64,000 bases of DNA from Deltaproteobacteria bacterium (GTDB lineage: Bacteria; Myxococcota_A; Polyangia; Polyangiales; Ga0077539), in NCBI GenBank assembly GCA_947477565.1, contig CANJUR010000016.1:1-64000 (forward strand), given 5' to 3'. Positions 51,462 to 61,042 of this stretch are shown one piece after another. The number at the start of each line of letters is the position of its first letter. Position 1 is the stretch's first letter. The translations under genes and the position numbers were made by a program. The notes below the pieces were generated by a model, which was given only the letters and a program-made list of their open reading frames with translations, searched no databases and was not told where the DNA came from.

Positions 51462-53199
51462 GGCCCCTGTGGTGAGCGAAGCCGCGAATCCGTCCACGCC
51501 CACGCCCACTCCCACGCCCAGTGAAGTGCTTCCGCGGCGCTTCGGGCGCTACACGCTGCTGCGTCGGCTCGCCAGCGGCGGCATGGCCGAACTCTACCTA
51601 GCGCTCCACCGGTCGCTCGCCAACTTCGAGCGTCTCGTGGTCATCAAGCGCATCCTGCCGGCGCTCGGTCGTGACCAGTCATTCATCACGATGCTGCTGC
51701 AAGAGGCCCGAATCGCGGCGACCTTCTCGCATCCCAACATCGTGACGACGTTCGACGTCGGACAGGCCGAGGGCGAGTACTTCATCGCGATGGAGCACAT
51801 CCACGGGGAAGACCTTCGCTCGATCGTGCGCGCGATGCGCCCGAAAAACGTGTCCGACTTCCCTCTGGAGCACGCCCTCGCCATCGGCGTCGGCGTTGCC
51901 GCAGGCCTCGCCTACGCACACGAGCAGCGGGACCTCCATGGGGTTCCCCTCGCAGTGGTTCATCGCGACATTTCTCCCCAGAACATCCTCGTCACCTTTA
52001 CTGGCGACGTGAAGGTCGTTGATTTCGGCATCGCCAAAGCCCACCTCTCCCACGAGGCTCCGACGGGCGCAGACTTGGACACTGGCCTCATCTCCGGCGT
52101 GGTCGCCATGGGGCCTTTGCCCGATACGGGCGCCGGCAAAGTGAAGGGGAAGCTGCCCTACATGTCCCCGGAGCAGGCGAGCGGCGAGGCCCTCGATGCT
52201 CGCAGCGACATCTTCTCCCTCGGAATTATCCTCTTCGAACTCTGCACCGGTCGCCGCCTTTTCCGCGGCCCCAGCGATGCGGACACCCTCCAACTCATCC
52301 TCGATGGGCAGTACCCCGCTCCTTCGAGCGTCAACCCGCGCGTCCCCGACGCCCTCGGGGACGTGATCTCCAAGGCGCTCGCGTTCGACCGCAACGACCG
52401 CTATGCCACCGCGAGAGATCTTCAGTCCGATCTCGTTCGGGTCGTGCACGAAGAGCACATCGCGCTGTCCTCCGTGGCCTTCGGCGAATGGATGCAAATG
52501 CTCTTCGCCGAGCGCCTGACCTCGCAACAAGAAGCGCTCACGCAAGGCAAGCAACTCGCCGACGTGCTCGCCGCCGAAGACCCCGATCCGTCGGACATCT
52601 CCTCGCGCTCGCACCCGTCGGGCTCCTCCGAGCACGCGCTGCCCTCGACGCCAACGCCCGCTCCCGCCGGAAGCCCTCGCCTCACGGTTGTACTGCTCGC
52701 CGTCATCGCAGTGCTCCTGCTCGTCGTCGTCGTCGTCGTCGTCATCGGCGGACACACTCCGACGCCTGCACCCGCGCCTGCACACGCACGCACCGTTGCG
52801 CCCGCGGTCACCGCGCCATCGAACGTCGTTTTGCCCGAGGCCCACGACCCCGTCGCCATCCCGGTGCCGATCGCCCCTCCGCCGATCGTCGAAGAGCCGC
52901 TGCCCGCACACGAACGTCACGTGCGCGACCGCCCCCACCATGCGCTCAGCTTGCAGCCCCCGACCACCACGGCCCCGGCCGCGGTTGACTCCACACCGGG
53001 TCGCCTCACGGTCGGAGCCACTCCCTGGTGCACTGTCACCGTCGATGGCGTCGGCCGCGGTCAAACTCCCGTCGTTGGCATGTCTTTGCGACCGGGTGCG
53101 CATCGCATCTCGTGCATCAACCCCGAGCGTGGCACCCAGGAGCGCGCAGTGACGCTGAGCCCCGGACAAGACCTTCGCGTTCGCATCACCTTCCCGTAG
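51439..53199 (+). CDS. Ser/Thr protein kinase with C-terminal PEGA-like domain
   Basis: ASGGMAELYLA, VVHRDISPQNIL, DFGIAKA, MSPEQA; TM LLLVVVVVVVIGG; WCTVTVDGVGRGQTPVVGMSLRPGAHRI. Confidence 0.93.
   Translation: MTPAMPIEAPVVSEAANPSTPTPTPTPSEVLPRRFGRYTLLRRLASGGMAELYLALHRSLANFERLVVIKRILPALGRDQSFITMLLQEARIAATFSHPNIVTTFDVGQAEGEYFIAMEHIHGEDLRSIVRAMRPKNVSDFPLEHALAIGVGVAAGLAYAHEQRDLHGVPLAVVHRDISPQNILVTFTGDVKVVDFGIAKAHLSHEAPTGADLDTGLISGVVAMGPLPDTGAGKVKGKLPYMSPEQASGEALDARSDIFSLGIILFELCTGRRLFRGPSDADTLQLILDGQYPAPSSVNPRVPDALGDVISKALAFDRNDRYATARDLQSDLVRVVHEEHIALSSVAFGEWMQMLFAERLTSQQEALTQGKQLADVLAAEDPDPSDISSRSHPSGSSEHALPSTPTPAPAGSPRLTVVLLAVIAVLLLVVVVVVVIGGHTPTPAPAPAHARTVAPAVTAPSNVVLPEAHDPVAIPVPIAPPPIVEEPLPAHERHVRDRPHHALSLQPPTTTAPAAVDSTPGRLTVGATPWCTVTVDGVGRGQTPVVGMSLRPGAHRISCINPERGTQERAVTLSPGQDLRVRITFP
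52720..52743. repeat. trinucleotide (gtc)n run in kinase TM segment
   Basis: ctcgtcgtcgtcgtcgtcgtcgtc encodes LVVVVVVV. Confidence 0.85.
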
Positions 53200-53215
53200 T
53201 CTCCGCCGCCCGCTG

Positions 53216-54247
53216 ATGGCGCCACTTCCAACCTCTGATTCTGCTGCTGTTGCCCCCGAACCCTCGGCCACGAGGCGCGCCTGGGAGGGCTGGCCGGGTC
53301 GTGTCCTGCGTGTGCTCATCGCTGCGCTGCCCCTCTACTGGCTCTTTCGTCGACTCAACTGGCGCGAGGTCATGCGCGAAGCCGCAGCCGTCGGACCCAC
53401 CGGAATCGCGCTCGCGTTCACGTGCGTATTCGTCTCCGTGGCCGTCGGGGCCGTGCGCTGGGGCGTGATGCTCCGTGCCTACGGAGCGACCGATCTGCCG
53501 CCGCTCTCCACGATGCTCCGGCACAACCTGATTGGGCTTTGGTTCAACCTCCTCCCGAGCGGCGTAGCGGGAGACGCCGTCCGCGGACACCGCGTGCGCG
53601 AGTACGCCGGCGGACTCCCGACTTCGTACACCGTCCTCTTCGTCGAGCGCGTGTCCGGCCTGCTGGGCCTCTGCCTCATCGCCGCCCTCTCCACGCTGTC
53701 GCCGATCTCCATCCGAAGCGACGCCGTCTCCTGGACCCTCGGCCTCGGCCTTCTCGGCGCCGCTGGGCTCAGCGCAGTCGTGCTTCTCGTGCCCTTTGCA
53801 ATCACCCGTCGCCCGTCGCTGCGACTCCTCGTCGAGCGCGTGCCCGTGCTTGGTCCGATGATCGTGAAGATCCCCCCGCCCCGCTCGGTGCGCGGACCAC
53901 TGGCGTCGGTGTTTCTCTCCGTGCTCACGCAGGGCGCACTCGTCGTTTGCGTATTCTTCCTGCTCCGCCCGCTCTCCCCCGTCGCCACCTTCGGCGTCTG
54001 TGCGCGCGTGGTGCCCGCAATCATCCTGGTCACGTACATCCCGATCACACCCGGCGGACTCGGGCAGCGAGAAGCGGCGTTTACGGGGCTCTTCGGACTG
54101 GCCGGCGTCCCCGGCACCATGGCCGTCGCCGCATCGTTGCTGTTCTTTGCGGAGATCGTGGGAGTGTCAGTGCTGGGAGGACTGTGCCTCGCAGCCGAGC
54201 GAATCGCTGCCGTGCGCGGACGCCCGTGGGACCTCCCGCGCGCCTGA
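53216..54247 (+). CDS. lysylphosphatidylglycerol synthase TM region / UPF0104 family flippase-like membrane protein
   Basis: Multiple TM helices; GLWFNLLPSGVAGDAVRGHRV and PITPGGLGQREAAFTGLF are typical of the family. Confidence 0.87.
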   Translation: MAPLPTSDSAAVAPEPSATRRAWEGWPGRVLRVLIAALPLYWLFRRLNWREVMREAAAVGPTGIALAFTCVFVSVAVGAVRWGVMLRAYGATDLPPLSTMLRHNLIGLWFNLLPSGVAGDAVRGHRVREYAGGLPTSYTVLFVERVSGLLGLCLIAALSTLSPISIRSDAVSWTLGLGLLGAAGLSAVVLLVPFAITRRPSLRLLVERVPVLGPMIVKIPPPRSVRGPLASVFLSVLTQGALVVCVFFLLRPLSPVATFGVCARVVPAIILVTYIPITPGGLGQREAAFTGLFGLAGVPGTMAVAASLLFFAEIVGVSVLGGLCLAAERIAAVRGRPWDLPRA

Positions 54248-54251
54248 TCGA

Positions 54252-55013
54252 TCAGAAGTAGAAGGTTCCGCCGCCGAGCACGCCGAGCAGACCGCCCTTC
54301 AGGCCGTACTCGTCGCTGTTGAGCACGATGTGGTCGTATCGCACCGCGATCTCGAGCGAGAGCGTGTCGCTCAGCTCAAGCTCGCCGCCGAGGGCTGCTC
54401 CGAGGGAGACACCCGTCCCTGCGCTGGTGGTCGTCGCCGACGCGCTGGTGGCCTGAGCGACGGTGCTAAAGGCATCGACAAGCACCTCGCCGTATGGGCG
54501 AAACGTCGCTCGCGGTGCCGTCCAGCGGAGACCCGCGCCGTAGAAAACAGACGTCAGTGTGGTCCCAGCAACGGCTGGAACCTTCCATCCGTTGGAGCGC
54601 ACGCCGAGCTCAGCGCGGGCGCTGATGCCGCTGCTGGTGGCCCAACCGATGTGCCCGAGGCCCATGAAGCCCGTGCCGAGAAGGTCTCCGTAGTCGCCCA
54701 CGAGCGGGAGAGCCGCGCCGCCCTGCACGCCCACGAAGAGCCCCTGGCGGCTGGGCGGAGGAGGAGGACGGAGCAGCATCGGCGGCTGCGACATCATCAT
54801 CGGAGACTGCGGATTGTACACGGCGACCGGAGGAGGCGCGTTGTACACAGCGACCGGAGGAGGCGCGTCGTATCCGGCTACCGGAGGCGGCGCTCCCTGG
54901 ACGACAGGGGGCGGCGGCGCGGGGTTGTTGAGCCGCGCAGGGTCGGCCGAGGCCGCCGCGGAGGCAAACAGGAGGGAGACTGGAAGCAAGTAACAAAACG
55001 AGTTTTTTCGCAT
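54252..55013 (-). CDS. outer-membrane beta-barrel-like protein with Pro-rich N-terminal linker
   Basis: MRKNSFCYLLPVSLLFASAAASA signal; repeats NAPPPVAVY; C-terminal barrel-like strands ending LGGGTFYF. Confidence 0.75.
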   Translation of the reverse strand: MRKNSFCYLLPVSLLFASAAASADPARLNNPAPPPPVVQGAPPPVAGYDAPPPVAVYNAPPPVAVYNPQSPMMMSQPPMLLRPPPPPSRQGLFVGVQGGAALPLVGDYGDLLGTGFMGLGHIGWATSSGISARAELGVRSNGWKVPAVAGTTLTSVFYGAGLRWTAPRATFRPYGEVLVDAFSTVAQATSASATTTSAGTGVSLGAALGGELELSDTLSLEIAVRYDHIVLNSDEYGLKGGLLGVLGGGTFYF

Positions 55014-55146
55014 GAGCACGCGGAATATCACGCATCGGCGCACACGCGAAGCGACCCATCCGGTGGGGTCCGAGGTCATCCCGGAGAGGCGCGCGCGAAG
55101 ATCAGAACTGGCGGGACGCCGTGCGCTGATCGATAGATGCAGGACA

Positions 55147-55896
55147 ATGTGCAGACTGCTGGCGGTGGTGACGTTGGCACCGGGCGGATGGCGGCAACGC
55201 CTCGTGGATGCACCGCGGAGCCTCTATCGGCTGTCGCATGAACACCCGCACGGCTGGGGCGTGGCGGTGCACACAATCACCGACGGATGGAGCATCGACC
55301 GGAGGGCCCGGGCGGCGTTTCTCGACGATGAGTTTGCCGTCGCGGCGGAGCGGGCGGGCTCGGTGCTGCTCGCGCACGTGCGGCAAGGGACGGTTGGCGA
55401 AGTGGCAACACGCAACACCCACCCCTTCCGCCGAGGTCGCTGGGTTTTCATGCACAACGGAACCGTCGAGTCGACGGCGTGGATGCGGACCAGCACGTCG
55501 GCCGCGCGCCTGGCCGAGGTCGAGGGACAGACCGACAGCGAACTGCTCTTCGCGTGGCTGCTGAGCCTCCTCGACGCAGCCGGACTCACCGACGAGCCAT
55601 GCAGCGCGGCGACAGATCAAGTGATCACCGCGGCACTGCGTGAAGCCCGAGCGGCGCACGGGAGCGGGGCCATCAACGTGGTGCTCTCCGATGGCAAGAC
55701 GGTCTATGCGCACCGCTGGGGCCGGACGCTCTTCCTGCGCGCAGACGAGGCCGCGACGGTGTCTGTCGCTTCCGAGCCCGAAGATGGCGCCGAAGGCTGG
55801 AGCGAGGTGGCAGAAGGTGGACTCGTGCGAGTGGACTACTCCCCGACGCTCCGCTGGACACTGCTGGACGGCGCGATGATCGCCCGCGACGGTTGA
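55147..55896 (+). CDS. class II glutamine amidotransferase
   Basis: MCRLLAVVT with Cys2 nucleophile; HEHPHGWGVAVH; HVRQGTVGEVATRNTHPFRRGRWVFMHNGT. Confidence 0.92.
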   Translation: MCRLLAVVTLAPGGWRQRLVDAPRSLYRLSHEHPHGWGVAVHTITDGWSIDRRARAAFLDDEFAVAAERAGSVLLAHVRQGTVGEVATRNTHPFRRGRWVFMHNGTVESTAWMRTSTSAARLAEVEGQTDSELLFAWLLSLLDAAGLTDEPCSAATDQVITAALREARAAHGSGAINVVLSDGKTVYAHRWGRTLFLRADEAATVSVASEPEDGAEGWSEVAEGGLVRVDYSPTLRWTLLDGAMIARDG

Positions 55897-55928
55897 ACGC
55901 CGGTCGGTCGGCGTGCTTCGATCGAAGG

Positions 55929-58748
55929 ATGCGACGCACCAAGGCCTTTCTCGGCCTCCTCGCCCTCTCTTCCTGTTCGGACAACACCGCTCCGACACCC
56001 ACCGCGGACGCGGGCCCCAGGGACGCGAGCGTGGCCATCGACGCCCCGGCCGGGAGCGTCGCTTCACTACCCATTCGACAGACCACCCGCCTGCCCGGAA
56101 TGGACGGCCCGGTCGATGTAGCCGTCGATATCCACGGCTGGTCGCACATCCGCGCAACCACCCTGCGCGACGCCATTTATGTGCAGGGCTACCTGCAGGC
56201 CCGCGAACGAATGGCGCAGATGGACATCCTCCGCCGGCTCGGCTCGGGCACCCTCGGCGAGGCCTTTGGCGTGGTGTCCTCCGCCGCCATCGGGCAAGAC
56301 CTCGCCTTCCGTGCCATCGGACTGCGACGCGCGGCGGTCGCCATGTGGGCGCGGCTCCAGACCCAACCCTCCGGGGCACGCACCCGCGTTGCCCTCACGG
56401 CCTTCAGCGCCGGGGTGAACCAATACCTCCGCGAGATACGCTCGGGCCGTACCGAGACGCCCCCCAGCACCGAACTCGTCGTCGGCGACACCACGCCCGA
56501 CTGGACGGAAATCGACTCGCTCGTGATCGGCCGGTACCAGTCTTACTCACTCTCGTATTCTGCCGACACAGAGATCGCCAACTCACAGCTTATCGACGCG
56601 GTTCGCACGACCTTCGCGGGCGCCAACCCGACCACCGATGCGGCGCGGTATGCCCGCCGCGCGATGGCGCAGGACGTCCTGGTGTGGCGGCCGCCATCCG
56701 ACACCGCGGTGGTGCCGGACTTCTATCTCGCGCGCACCGGGATGCCGCAGGTGTTTCGTCCGGCGGCGCAGCGGCCGGTGCTGTCACCAGGGCTCTATGA
56801 GCGGGTGACACCCTTCTTCCGACACGTGCGCGAAGGCCTCGCGATCTGGGGCGACGAGAGCCGCGGGAGCAACAACTGGGTGGTCACCCCGGCACTGACG
56901 CGCAATGGCCGACCGCTGCTCGCCAATGATCCGCACCTCGCGCTGCGGGCGCCGGCCATCTGGTGGGGAACGCACGTCACCGTCACCGGCGGGCCGGACG
57001 CCGTCGATGTCGCAGGGACCACGTTTCCTGGCGTTCCGGGTGTGGTCATCGGGTTCAACCAGCGCATCGCCTGGGGCGTCACGACGGCCTACTACGACGT
57101 CACGGACGTCTACCTGGAGACCATCACCGCAGGCGTCGGCGGCGCGCCGGACACAGTGCTCTTCGATGGACGCCAGGTGCCGATCCAGGTTCTCACGGAG
57201 CAGGTGCCGGATGGCGCCGGGGGCAACGTCGCGGCGCGGCTGGAAGTGGTTCCGCACCACGGACCGATCGTGCCGGAGATCGTCAACGGGCGCATCGTGC
57301 GGCGCACGAGCAACCGCGCTCTCTCGATACGCTGGACCGGACACGAGGCGACGGATGAGTTCGGAACCTTCCTCGGGCTCTCGTACGCGCGCAACGTCGA
57401 GGAGGCGCGAGCGGCCATCGCGGGCTTTGGGGTCGGCGCGCAGAACTTCGTCTTCGCCGATGCCGATGGCAACACGGGCTACGCCTCGCAGGCGGTAATT
57501 CCGCAGCGCGCAGCAGGCGCCCTCACCTGGCGCGCCGACAACCCCGAAGGAACCAACCCCTGCACCGTGCTTCCAGGAACGGGCGAGGCCGAGTGGACGG
57601 GGACTGTTCCGCCTGCACAGATTCCGCAGGCCGTGGGGAGCGCGACGCGGCCGTTCATCGTCACGGGCAACAACGATCAGGTCGGCGCGACCCGGGACGG
57701 CAACCCCTTCGACGCGACGGTGTACCTCGGCTGCGGCTACGCCTCTGGCTGGCGGGCCGAGCGCATCACCCAGCGGCTCCAGATGGCGGGCACGCAGATG
57801 ACCATCGAGGACATGCAGGCCGTACAAGGCGATCACACCGTCCTTGCGGGCGGACGTTTCCGGCCGTTCTTGATCAGCGCGTTTGCGCGGCTCGAGGCCG
57901 AGTGGACAACCCCGGGGGCCCACCCAGACCTGGCGGCCCTCGCGCTCACCTTGCGGCCCCGCGCCGACCGACTACGCGACGCCGCCATGCGAGTGCAGGC
58001 GTGGACCCTCGACGGTGCCTCCGGGGTGGAGTCCGACGCGACCCCGGCGCAGCAGCGCGACGCCGTGGCCACGACAATCTTTCACGGCTGGATGTCCCGG
58101 GTGCTGCGCGGCACCTTCGCCGACGAAACGACGGTGCTCCGCGTGAGCGGCTTCGACTCGATTCGCGCGGCACTCCACCTGCTCGAGCATCCGAACGAAC
58201 TGCGCGCGCGCACCCCGGCCGGCGAGAGCGTGCTCTGGGACGACCTCGCGACGACCGGCGTCACCGAGACCCGCGACGTGATTCTGCTGCGCTCGCTCGA
58301 CGGCGCGATGGCAGACCTTGAGCGCCTCACGACGACCGCCGACGTCACCCGCTGGCTCTGGGGAACCGTGCACACAGTGCGCTTCTCGTCGCTCATCCCG
58401 GGCACCGACAGCACGCTCTCCATCCCGCCGACGACGGACCCGATCTTTCCCCGCGGGTTCCCCCGCCCCGGTGGCATCGACGTCGTTGACGCCTCGGGCC
58501 CCGGCCTCGGCGGAAGCAACTATGCCTTCGGCAGCGGCGCCTCGCAGCGCTTCAGCGTCGAACCTGGGCCCGACGGACCCCACGCCTTCAACGCCCTCCC
58601 CGGCGGGCAGTCCATCGACACTGGCTCCCCACACTTCCGCGACGAAGCAGAACTCTGGCGCTCCAACCGCACGCACGCGGTGCCCTACCGCGAGGCCGAG
58701 ATTGTCGCCGAGGCCACCAGTCGCTGGCGCTTCGAGCCAGCCCCCTGA
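55929..58748 (+). CDS. penicillin acylase family lipoprotein
   Basis: Lipobox LLALSSC; DLAFRAIGL; Ntn nucleophile motif GSNNWVVTPALTRNGRPLLANDPHLAL; GNNDQ. Confidence 0.92.
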   Translation: MRRTKAFLGLLALSSCSDNTAPTPTADAGPRDASVAIDAPAGSVASLPIRQTTRLPGMDGPVDVAVDIHGWSHIRATTLRDAIYVQGYLQARERMAQMDILRRLGSGTLGEAFGVVSSAAIGQDLAFRAIGLRRAAVAMWARLQTQPSGARTRVALTAFSAGVNQYLREIRSGRTETPPSTELVVGDTTPDWTEIDSLVIGRYQSYSLSYSADTEIANSQLIDAVRTTFAGANPTTDAARYARRAMAQDVLVWRPPSDTAVVPDFYLARTGMPQVFRPAAQRPVLSPGLYERVTPFFRHVREGLAIWGDESRGSNNWVVTPALTRNGRPLLANDPHLALRAPAIWWGTHVTVTGGPDAVDVAGTTFPGVPGVVIGFNQRIAWGVTTAYYDVTDVYLETITAGVGGAPDTVLFDGRQVPIQVLTEQVPDGAGGNVAARLEVVPHHGPIVPEIVNGRIVRRTSNRALSIRWTGHEATDEFGTFLGLSYARNVEEARAAIAGFGVGAQNFVFADADGNTGYASQAVIPQRAAGALTWRADNPEGTNPCTVLPGTGEAEWTGTVPPAQIPQAVGSATRPFIVTGNNDQVGATRDGNPFDATVYLGCGYASGWRAERITQRLQMAGTQMTIEDMQAVQGDHTVLAGGRFRPFLISAFARLEAEWTTPGAHPDLAALALTLRPRADRLRDAAMRVQAWTLDGASGVESDATPAQQRDAVATTIFHGWMSRVLRGTFADETTVLRVSGFDSIRAALHLLEHPNELRARTPAGESVLWDDLATTGVTETRDVILLRSLDGAMADLERLTTTADVTRWLWGTVHTVRFSSLIPGTDSTLSIPPTTDPIFPRGFPRPGGIDVVDASGPGLGGSNYAFGSGASQRFSVEPGPDGPHAFNALPGGQSIDTGSPHFRDEAELWRSNRTHAVPYREAEIVAEATSRWRFEPAP

Positions 58749-58821
58749 ACCGGTTTATCAATGCCTGTATTCTGGGGTCGCTGACAAAACAACGATTGAA
58801 CGGACACTCGCAACGCTGACG

Positions 58822-59160
58822 ATGACGGACGCCCAACACAAGGCTCCTGCACCCAACGTCGAACGGGGAGAAGACCTTCGGGCGACGCTCAGGCTCACGA
58901 GCCAGGGGAAGATCATCGGGCACCACCCGAGCATTCGGGAGGCGGTCATCACCGCCGAGCGAGCGGCCACTTCGAACTGCGCGGTGCACTCTTGCAGGAG
59001 CGGGAATACATCCCCGTTGGCGACACCAGGCCGACGCGTTGCTAGATCCGCGTCGTGGCCGCGACCCAACGCAACCTGCGAGGCCGAGGTCATCGCGGGG
59101 CTCTTCCGCGAAGGCCTTTTCTATCGCATCAACGTGGTGCGCGTTCGAACGCGCCGCGAT
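58822..59160 (+). pseudogene. decayed sigma-54-dependent transcriptional activator
   Basis: KIIGHHPSIREAVITAERAATSN, then a jump to FELRGALLQEREYIPVGDTRPTRC*IRVVAATQRNL, then frameshift to EAEVIAGLFREGLFYRINVVRV. These are conserved sigma-54 AAA+ landmarks with the Walker A/GAFTGA section missing. Confidence 0.8.
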
Positions 59161-59395
59161 GCCCAGGCGCGAGCCCCCGGCGACGGAGAGCCTGCGCAGC
59201 GTGATCGGCGCGGGGCCGTCGAGCGACCCGTTCTTCCGAGCGTTGCGGCCGCTAGACCTCCTGCCCGCCGATCAGACCCTCGCGGCGCTACTCCGCGGTG
59301 TGGTTGTGGAGAACGTGCTGCCCGCAGTGCCGCCGGCCTCGGCGCGTATTCTCTTCGCTGATCTGGCGCAGCCCTCCGGTACACTCCCTTCCCCT

Positions 59396-60274
59396 ATGGT
59401 GGCCAACCTCCCCGTGCGTCTCTTGTTGGGTGCCGCGCTTACCGTGGCATGTAAAAGCGGTCCGCCCACGCTGCCGCCCAATCCTCAGACCGAAGCGCCG
59501 CTGGGCGTCGATCTCGCCCCGGAGCACATCCGCCGTGGATCCACCGTGGGCGCCGCGCAGGGCGTTGACACCGATCGGCCCGATGGGCGCGTGCGCGGCG
59601 CCGTGCTGCGTCACCGCGACGCCATCCGCGAGTGCTATGAGCGCGTGCTCCCTGCCTCGCCGGACGCAGCGGGTCGGGTCGACGTGAGCTTCGTGGTCGA
59701 GACCAGCGGGCACATCTTCGACGCCGCCGCGGAGACCGACGCGCCCGCGCTGCGACAGACCCGCGAGTGCGTGCTCGCGATTCTCCGTCCGCTGCACATC
59801 GACGGCATCCAGCACCCGATGCGCGTGACGTTTCCGCTGATGTTCGAGAACCCACCGCTGGCTCTTACCATCCCAGAGATGCTTGTTTTTCCGCGGATGC
59901 ACGTCGCCGGCTCGGACAGCGTCGCGGCGGTCGTGCACGCCGGCTCGGGCAGCCTCACCCCCGACGAAGTCGCCGCGGTGCTCTCGCTGCACACGACCGA
60001 TCACCGCGCCTGCTACGTCCCGCTGCTGCGCGAGCGCGCGACCCGCCGCGCGGAAGGCTCCGCCCGCTTCATTCTGTCGGTCGGGCCGGACGGCGCCGTC
60101 GGCGACGTGTCCCTCGGGCCCCTCGATGACTCCGTGCGCTCGAGCGGCGAGTGCCACCTCAACCTGCTGCGTGCGACGCAGTTCAGGGCGACCGGGCAGC
60201 GCGCGACCATCGCGGTCACCATCGCGATGCGCCCGCAAGAAGAGCCCACGCCGCCGCCCGCGCACCTGCGCTGA
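59396..60274 (+). CDS. AgmX/PglI C-terminal domain-like protein
   Basis: Lipoprotein leader LLLGAALTVACKSG; IRECYERVLPASPDAAGRVDVSFVVETSGHI and a second RACYVPLLRERATRRAEGSARFILSVGPDGAV unit. Confidence 0.8.
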   Translation: MVANLPVRLLLGAALTVACKSGPPTLPPNPQTEAPLGVDLAPEHIRRGSTVGAAQGVDTDRPDGRVRGAVLRHRDAIRECYERVLPASPDAAGRVDVSFVVETSGHIFDAAAETDAPALRQTRECVLAILRPLHIDGIQHPMRVTFPLMFENPPLALTIPEMLVFPRMHVAGSDSVAAVVHAGSGSLTPDEVAAVLSLHTTDHRACYVPLLRERATRRAEGSARFILSVGPDGAVGDVSLGPLDDSVRSSGECHLNLLRATQFRATGQRATIAVTIAMRPQEEPTPPPAHLR

Positions 60275-60352
60275 ACGGCAAGCGGAGGAGACTCGACAAA
60301 CAAGGGCGCGTCGCGATATTCGCCAGCACACCGCACAGGAGGAGACCCGACG

Positions 60353-60865
60353 ATGAACAAGTTCAGCGTGACCCACGAGTTTGCGTGCACCCCGGAGACC
60401 TACTGGAAGCTCAACTTCGATCGGGAGGTCAACGACGCGCTCTACAAAGGCGCCCTGCACTTCCCGGACTACACCGTGCTCGAACTGCGAGAGACCGAGA
60501 CCGAGACGTTTCGACGGACCGTGGCGACGCCGAAGATGGACGTACCGGCAGCGGTACAGAAGATCCTCGGATCGAACTTCAAATACACAGAGGAGACGCA
60601 CTGGGACAAGAAGACCGGGCGATCGACCTTCAAGGGCATCCCGAGCACGATGCCCGAAAAGATGCTCACCAACGGGGTGATGCGCATCGAGGCCGTCGGC
60701 GCCGACCGCTGCCGCCGAATCGTAGACTTCGTCGTCGAAGCGAAGGTGATGCTCGTCGGCGGCCTGCTCGAGCAAACCGCGGAAAAGCAGATGCGCGACG
60801 CCTACGACAAGAACGCCCTCTTCATCAACAAGTGGGTCGCCGACCACGGCCTGACCGGCAAGTAG
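60353..60865 (+). CDS. DUF2505 domain-containing protein
   Basis: MNKFSVTHEFACTPETYWKLNFDREVNDALYKGALHFPDYTVLEL. Confidence 0.75.
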   Translation: MNKFSVTHEFACTPETYWKLNFDREVNDALYKGALHFPDYTVLELRETETETFRRTVATPKMDVPAAVQKILGSNFKYTEETHWDKKTGRSTFKGIPSTMPEKMLTNGVMRIEAVGADRCRRIVDFVVEAKVMLVGGLLEQTAEKQMRDAYDKNALFINKWVADHGLTGK

Positions 60866-61042
60866 TCGCTCCGACTGCCGGTCGAAGTGACCCTCTAACT
60901 CCCCCCCACACCCTCAGACCCGGCCCGGCCTTCGTCCCCGCGGCGGCGCTCCGGTCGCCCTCGATGATCAGTCGCCCTGGTCGCGCACGGCGAGCGTCTC
61001 TCCGCGCTCTCGCTCGGCCCCCAGAAGGGGACAGCGCGAAGG

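Noticed and set aside
58741-58800. Possible promoter or attachment site after the acylase gene
   Set aside because: No convincing -35/-10, -24/-12 or inverted repeat; only the downstream pseudogene is supportable.
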